NCBI GenBank assembly: GCA_900555465.1
Contig: USLE01000043.1
Coordinates: forward strand, 1-8,021
Length of the DNA: 8,021 bases
Reading direction: 5' to 3'
Source of the DNA: an uncultured Butyricicoccus sp.
GTDB taxonomy: Bacteria; Bacillota; Clostridia; Oscillospirales; Butyricicoccaceae
In this document: in pieces, positions 5,289-8,021 of the stretch
Layout of the letters: each line of letters opens with the position of its first letter
How positions within the stretch are numbered: position 1 is the first letter of the stretch
Notes under the pieces: generated by a model
Database searches by the model: none
What the model was told of the DNA's origin: nothing
Seen by the model: the letters and a program-made list of their open reading frames with translations, nothing else
Translations under genes and position numbers: made by a program

Positions 5289-7010
5289 TCAGTCCAGAAC
5301 GGTTTCCGTCACCGCAGCGGTGGACTGGCTTTCCAGATAACGCTCGTAAGTCGTGGTATCGCTCTTGCCGAAGCCAAGAGGCGAGAACAGGACATACGCG
5401 CCAACCATGATCAGCAGCGTGACCGTAGCCCAGAACTTGCCGGTCTTCCACGGGGTCATGTCGACCGCCTTGGCGTCATGCAGGACAAAGTCCTCCGGAC
5501 GCGGGTTCTTCTTGACGATCACCCACATCAGCAGCATGTCGAATACGAACAGGATCGCGGTGAAGTACAGATAGTGGATGTCGTTCAGCGCCGGGATCAC
5601 GTTGCGCAGGCCGAACTGCAGGATGAAGTACAGCACCACATGCACCGGGATGACGATCTTTGCCGCGATAGCCGGGACGCGCTTCCAGAAGAAGCCGCAC
5701 AGCAGGCAGACGAAGATCGGGGTGTTGAACGCTGCGAATGCAGAATTGACAAACGTGGTGATGCCGGTCATGTACAGCATGAACGGGCTCATAACGGTCG
5801 AGATGACTGCAACAATCGTACCGAAATTCTGGCCGACCTTAACCATGTGCGAGTCGGACGCAGTCGGATTGAAGATCGGGCGATGAATGTCCAGCGCGTA
5901 AATGGTCGATGCAGAGTTCAACACCGAGTTGAACGAGGACAGGATCGCGCCGAACATAACCGCAGCGAAGAAGCCCAGAACCGGCTTGGGCATTACTTCA
6001 GCAACCAGCATCGGGTATGCGGAGTTGCCGTTGCCCCAATCCTGACCCGGATAAGCCAGCGCGCAGATAACGCCCGGAACAACGATGATCAGCGGGGTCA
6101 TGATCTTGAGGAAACCTGCAAATACGGCGCCCTTCTGTGCTTCCTTCAGGTTCTTCGCGCCGAAAGCACGCTGGATGATGGACTGGTTGGTCGCCCAGTA
6201 ATACATATTGTTGACCAGCAGGCCGGTCAGCAGCAGCGGCCACGGCAGCCACGGCTCGGGCGAATTGACTTCGTTGATCGAGTTCAGGTATGCCGGATCG
6301 GTGTGCAGGAACTTGTCCATGCCGTCCATGAAGCTGCCGTCGCCGCCGAGCTGGCCGGACAGGAACATCAGGCCGAACACCGGCACCAGCAGGCCGCCTA
6401 CGATCAGGCCCAGGCCGTTGATCGAGTCGGACAGGGCGATCGCCTTCAGGCCGCCGAAGATCGCATAGATCGAGCCGACGATCGCGGTCGCGACACATAC
6501 GATGGCGATCGCAGCGAAATAGGAGATACCCAGCATCTGATCCAGAGCGAAGATATTGACGAACACCTCAGCGCCCGCGTACAGGATGTTCGGCAGCATG
6601 ATGACAACATAGCTGAGCAGAACGATGATGGATACCAGACGGCGGGTGCCGGCATCATAGCGCTGTTCAAAGAACTGCGGGATGGTCGTCAGGCCGGTCT
6701 TTAAGTACTTCGGCATCAGCACGAACGCCAGAATGACCAGTGCGATGGCCGAGGTGACTTCCCAGCCCATCGTACTCATGCCGACGCGGACAGCCTGGCC
6801 GTTGTTGCCGACCAGCTGCTCTGCGGACAGGTTGGTCATCAGCAGCGAACCTGCGATGACCGGGCCGGTCAGGCCGCGGCCGGCAAGATAATAGCCGTCC
6901 TGCGTGTCCAGATTATCCCCTCGTGTTTTCCACCACGAGATCAGGGCGACGAGCGCCGTGAACCCGACGAACGTGATCACGGTGAACGCCATTGAATTGA
7001 TAAAATCCAT
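5289..7010 (-). CDS. Sodium:solute symporter (SSS family), probable sugar or inositol importer
   Basis: A 573-residue inner-membrane protein with about 14 hydrophobic helices, typical of the SSS/SLC5 family. It clearly resembles the sugar branch (Vibrio SGLT): NLSAEQLVG (60-68) near the start, NMYYWATNQSIIQRAFGAKN (268-287), EAQKGAVFAGFLK (290-302) and ILSSFNSVLNSASTIYALDI (356-375). Glu64, Asn268, Tyr271 and Lys302 align with sugar-site or gate residues of that transporter, and Ser358-Ser359 with its sodium-site serines. AAGGAGA lies 7 nt before the ATG. Substrate cannot be read from sequence; the nearby iolBD genes and the existence of SLC5 inositol transporters make myo-inositol or a related polyol the leading guess. 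It is on the opposite strand and separately transcribed, so co-regulation is unproven. Confidence 0.93.
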   Translation of the reverse strand: MDFINSMAFTVITFVGFTALVALISWWKTRGDNLDTQDGYYLAGRGLTGPVIAGSLLMTNLSAEQLVGNNGQAVRVGMSTMGWEVTSAIALVILAFVLMPKYLKTGLTTIPQFFEQRYDAGTRRLVSIIVLLSYVVIMLPNILYAGAEVFVNIFALDQMLGISYFAAIAIVCVATAIVGSIYAIFGGLKAIALSDSINGLGLIVGGLLVPVFGLMFLSGQLGGDGSFMDGMDKFLHTDPAYLNSINEVNSPEPWLPWPLLLTGLLVNNMYYWATNQSIIQRAFGAKNLKEAQKGAVFAGFLKIMTPLIIVVPGVICALAYPGQDWGNGNSAYPMLVAEVMPKPVLGFFAAVMFGAILSSFNSVLNSASTIYALDIHRPIFNPTASDSHMVKVGQNFGTIVAVISTVMSPFMLYMTGITTFVNSAFAAFNTPIFVCLLCGFFWKRVPAIAAKIVIPVHVVLYFILQFGLRNVIPALNDIHYLYFTAILFVFDMLLMWVIVKKNPRPEDFVLHDAKAVDMTPWKTGKFWATVTLLIMVGAYVLFSPLGFGKSDTTTYERYLESQSTAAVTETVLD

Positions 7011-7037
7011 GCAACTCTCTCCTTTTTATTTTGCATG

Positions 7038-7074
7038 ATTATACCGGCGCCCCCTCTCTCTTATTTGGCACCGG
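7038..7074 (-). promoter_or_regulatory. Proximal -10 box with adjoining inverted repeat
   Basis: TATAAT (complement of 7038-7043) lies 27 nt before the symporter ATG. Directly upstream, CCGGCGCC (7044-7051) and GGCACCGG (7067-7074) form an inverted repeat with one mismatch filling the spacer and -35 area. No -35 box is recognisable, which would suit an activator- or repressor-controlled promoter. Confidence 0.35.
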
Positions 7075-7118
7075 CTTCTGTACGCATGGATTTCCCCATC
7101 CCCTTGTGCATTTTTGCG

Positions 7119-7151
7119 AAAAAAACCACTTGACAGATGCGTCAAGTGGTT
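7119..7151 (-). terminator. Strong terminator or attenuator upstream of the symporter
   Basis: AACCACTTGAC (7124-7134) and GTCAAGTGGTT (7141-7151) form a perfect 11-bp stem with a six-base loop. On the minus strand it runs into seven T, two of them in the stem, then CGC; on the plus strand ACTTTTT follows, so it may work both ways. It lies 109 nt before the symporter start and almost 200 nt past the sulfatase stop. It either ends read-through from the sulfatase gene or, if the promoter at 7187-7215 is real, sits inside the symporter leader. Confidence 0.8.
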
Positions 7152-7186
7152 ACTTTTTGGGTATATCCGTTGCGCATCGCAGTAAT

Positions 7187-7215
7187 ATAATAACATTATC
7201 GTGAGCATATTGCAA
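7187..7215 (-). promoter_or_regulatory. Candidate distal promoter toward the symporter
   Basis: On the minus strand TTGCAA (7210-7215; 4 of 6 consensus positions) and TATTAT (complement of 7187-7192; 5 of 6) are 17 nt apart. Transcription would start near 7180, only about 30 nt before the terminator hairpin at 7119-7151. The region is AT-rich, so a chance match is possible. Confidence 0.45.
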
Positions 7216-7233
7216 CGAATTCTCTGCCGCTCC

Positions 7234-7255
7234 GTGCATTATTGTATAAATGCAC
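7234..7255. promoter_or_regulatory. 22-bp palindrome, possible operator
   Basis: GTGCATT (7234-7240) and AATGCAC (7249-7255) form a perfect 7-bp inverted repeat with an 8-nt AT-rich centre. It lies about 20 bp upstream of the -35 of the candidate distal symporter promoter, a typical activator position. No regulator is identified. Confidence 0.35.
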
Positions 7256-7305
7256 AAATTTTTGCTTCATTTCGCCGGTTTTACCTCTACTGATAAATTA
7301 TCCCG

Positions 7306-7330
7306 AAAAAAATGTGCCGTTTTTTGCACA
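7306..7330 (-). terminator. Weak terminator of the sulfatase-family gene
   Basis: On the minus strand TGTGC pairs with GCACA (7326-7330 with 7313-7317) around an eight-base loop, followed by seven T (complement of 7306-7312). The stem is only 5 bp, but the U-tract and position 14 nt past the stop codon are right. Confidence 0.5.
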
Positions 7331-7344
7331 ACGCACGCGCTGCT

Positions 7345-8021
7345 TTACGGCTCGTACCAGGCATCCGGACGCCTCTTGACATCGAACAGCCGGGCGTATT
7401 GCAGGTACTCATAATCCGCAAGCAGCGGCTGCTCTTCCACGGCTTCGGTATCGTGCCATATCCCGTCCGCAGTGCGGTAGCCGTAGCGGTTGATCAGCGG
7501 GACCTGCTCGCGCAGCGCCAGCCGCAGCTGGTCATAGCCCGAGGTCTGGCAGCCCAGCACATCGAGCGCGTAGGCGGCCAGATAGTTCGGGCTGATCTGC
7601 ACATCCTGCGCTTCCTCGATATCGTAGTTTGCCCAGATGAAGAACGGCGTGACCATCTTGGCCTGCTGCCGCCCGTACGCATCCAGATACCCCTCGCTGT
7701 CGAGCAGCGCATCATAAAAGCTGCTGGTGACATTCGGCTGGTGGTCGCCGAAGAACACGATCGCAGTCGGCTCGTCCACCTCGGAAAAATAGCGGATCAG
7801 CTCCTCGACCGCCTCGTCGCTGTATTTGACCAGCGAGAGATACTGGTCGACCTGCGGGTACTTGCCCTCGTATTCGCCCGTCAGGTGGATGCGCTCCTCA
7901 AAATTCGGGTCGTCGGTCGGGTCGTAGCCGCCGTGGTTCTGCATGGTCACGTTGAACATGAAGAACGGCGCATCCGGCTGCCTGTTCTCGTACAGCTCAA
8001 TGATCTTCTGGTAGTCCGCGC
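7345..8021 (-). CDS. LTA synthase/sulfatase-family membrane protein, C-terminal part
   Basis: Only the last 224 residues are present; the reading frame stays open past 8021, so the Met at 7957-7959 is internal. The fragment lies in the alkaline-phosphatase-like sulfatase domain of the lipoteichoic acid synthase / phosphoglycerol transferase family. PFFMFNVTMQNHGGY matches the segment around the LtaS substrate-site histidine, and IVFFGDHQPNV contains the Asp-His pair that binds the metal in LtaS. Such enzymes usually have five N-terminal membrane helices and an extracellular catalytic domain moving glycerol phosphate from phosphatidylglycerol; those helices are outside the window. NHGGY and GDHQP are common in clostridial homologues whose exact product is uncertain. 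It shares the symporter's strand, but terminators separate them. Family assignment is firm; the reaction is inferred. Confidence 0.88.
   Translation of the reverse strand, partial: ADYQKIIELYENRQPDAPFFMFNVTMQNHGGYDPTDDPNFEERIHLTGEYEGKYPQVDQYLSLVKYSDEAVEELIRYFSEVDEPTAIVFFGDHQPNVTSSFYDALLDSEGYLDAYGRQQAKMVTPFFIWANYDIEEAQDVQISPNYLAAYALDVLGCQTSGYDQLRLALREQVPLINRYGYRTADGIWHDTEAVEEQPLLADYEYLQYARLFDVKRRPDAWYEP

Larger units (their letters stand above)
7011..7344. other. Non-coding gap upstream of the symporter
   Basis: These 334 nt hold no convincing gene: the only open frame here, minus strand within 7026-7208, crosses the hairpin and resembles nothing. The gap contains the sulfatase gene's weak terminator, a palindrome, a candidate promoter, a strong terminator hairpin and a second TATAAT beside an inverted repeat, each listed separately. 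Confidence 0.75.

Noticed and set aside
5478..6704. 408-codon plus-strand frame opposite the symporter
   Set aside because: Asp/Arg/Gln/His-rich shadow of membrane-helix codons, with no ribosome binding site.
7026..7208. 60-codon minus-strand frame upstream of the symporter
   Set aside because: It spans the terminator hairpin and the -10 area and has no similarity I recognise; more likely a leader or spacer.

Overview
The window reads as chromosomal DNA of a GC-rich Firmicute, most likely an anaerobic gut Clostridium-type organism (Oscillospiraceae or Butyricicoccaceae level; an inference from strong AGGAGG ribosome binding sites, TGnTATAAT promoters, protein families and C-ending codons, not a firm identification). 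There are no rRNA, tRNA, CRISPR, insertion-sequence or phage genes. The centre is a small myo-inositol catabolism locus.

Layout: (1) 79-960, minus, an AraC-family regulator ending in a hairpin terminator at 41-70. (2) 961-1290, a divergent regulatory gap with a good promoter for the plus-strand genes (1172-1200), a 21-bp-spaced direct repeat overlapping its -35 box, and a 17-nt direct repeat whose copies lie exactly 100 bp apart around the regulator's own promoter. (3) 1291-2097 iolB and 2342-4312 iolD, plus strand, separated by 244 nt holding five back-to-back hairpins. (4) A strong terminator at 4342-4380, then about 245 nt of palindromes (4421-4665). (5) Minus strand: a VOC/glyoxalase-fold metalloprotein (4670-5062) and a sodium:solute symporter (5289-7010), each with its own likely promoter. 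(6) 7011-7344, a gap with a strong terminator upstream of the symporter. (7) 7345-8021, minus, the C-terminal part of an LTA-synthase/sulfatase-family protein running off the window.

How the genes work together: IolD hydrolyses 3D-(3,5/4)-trihydroxycyclohexane-1,2-dione to 5-deoxy-glucuronate, and IolB isomerises this to 5-deoxy-2-keto-gluconate, so the operon encodes two consecutive steps. IolG, IolE, IolC, IolJ and IolA are not in the window. The SSS symporter is a plausible inositol or related polyol importer, and the divergent AraC protein a plausible local regulator; both roles are inferred from position. The VOC protein has no assigned substrate, and the sulfatase looks unrelated.

The least explained material is non-coding: the two hairpin clusters, the spaced repeats in the regulator/iolB gap, and the leader and terminator arrangement before the symporter. 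No wholly new protein system is visible.
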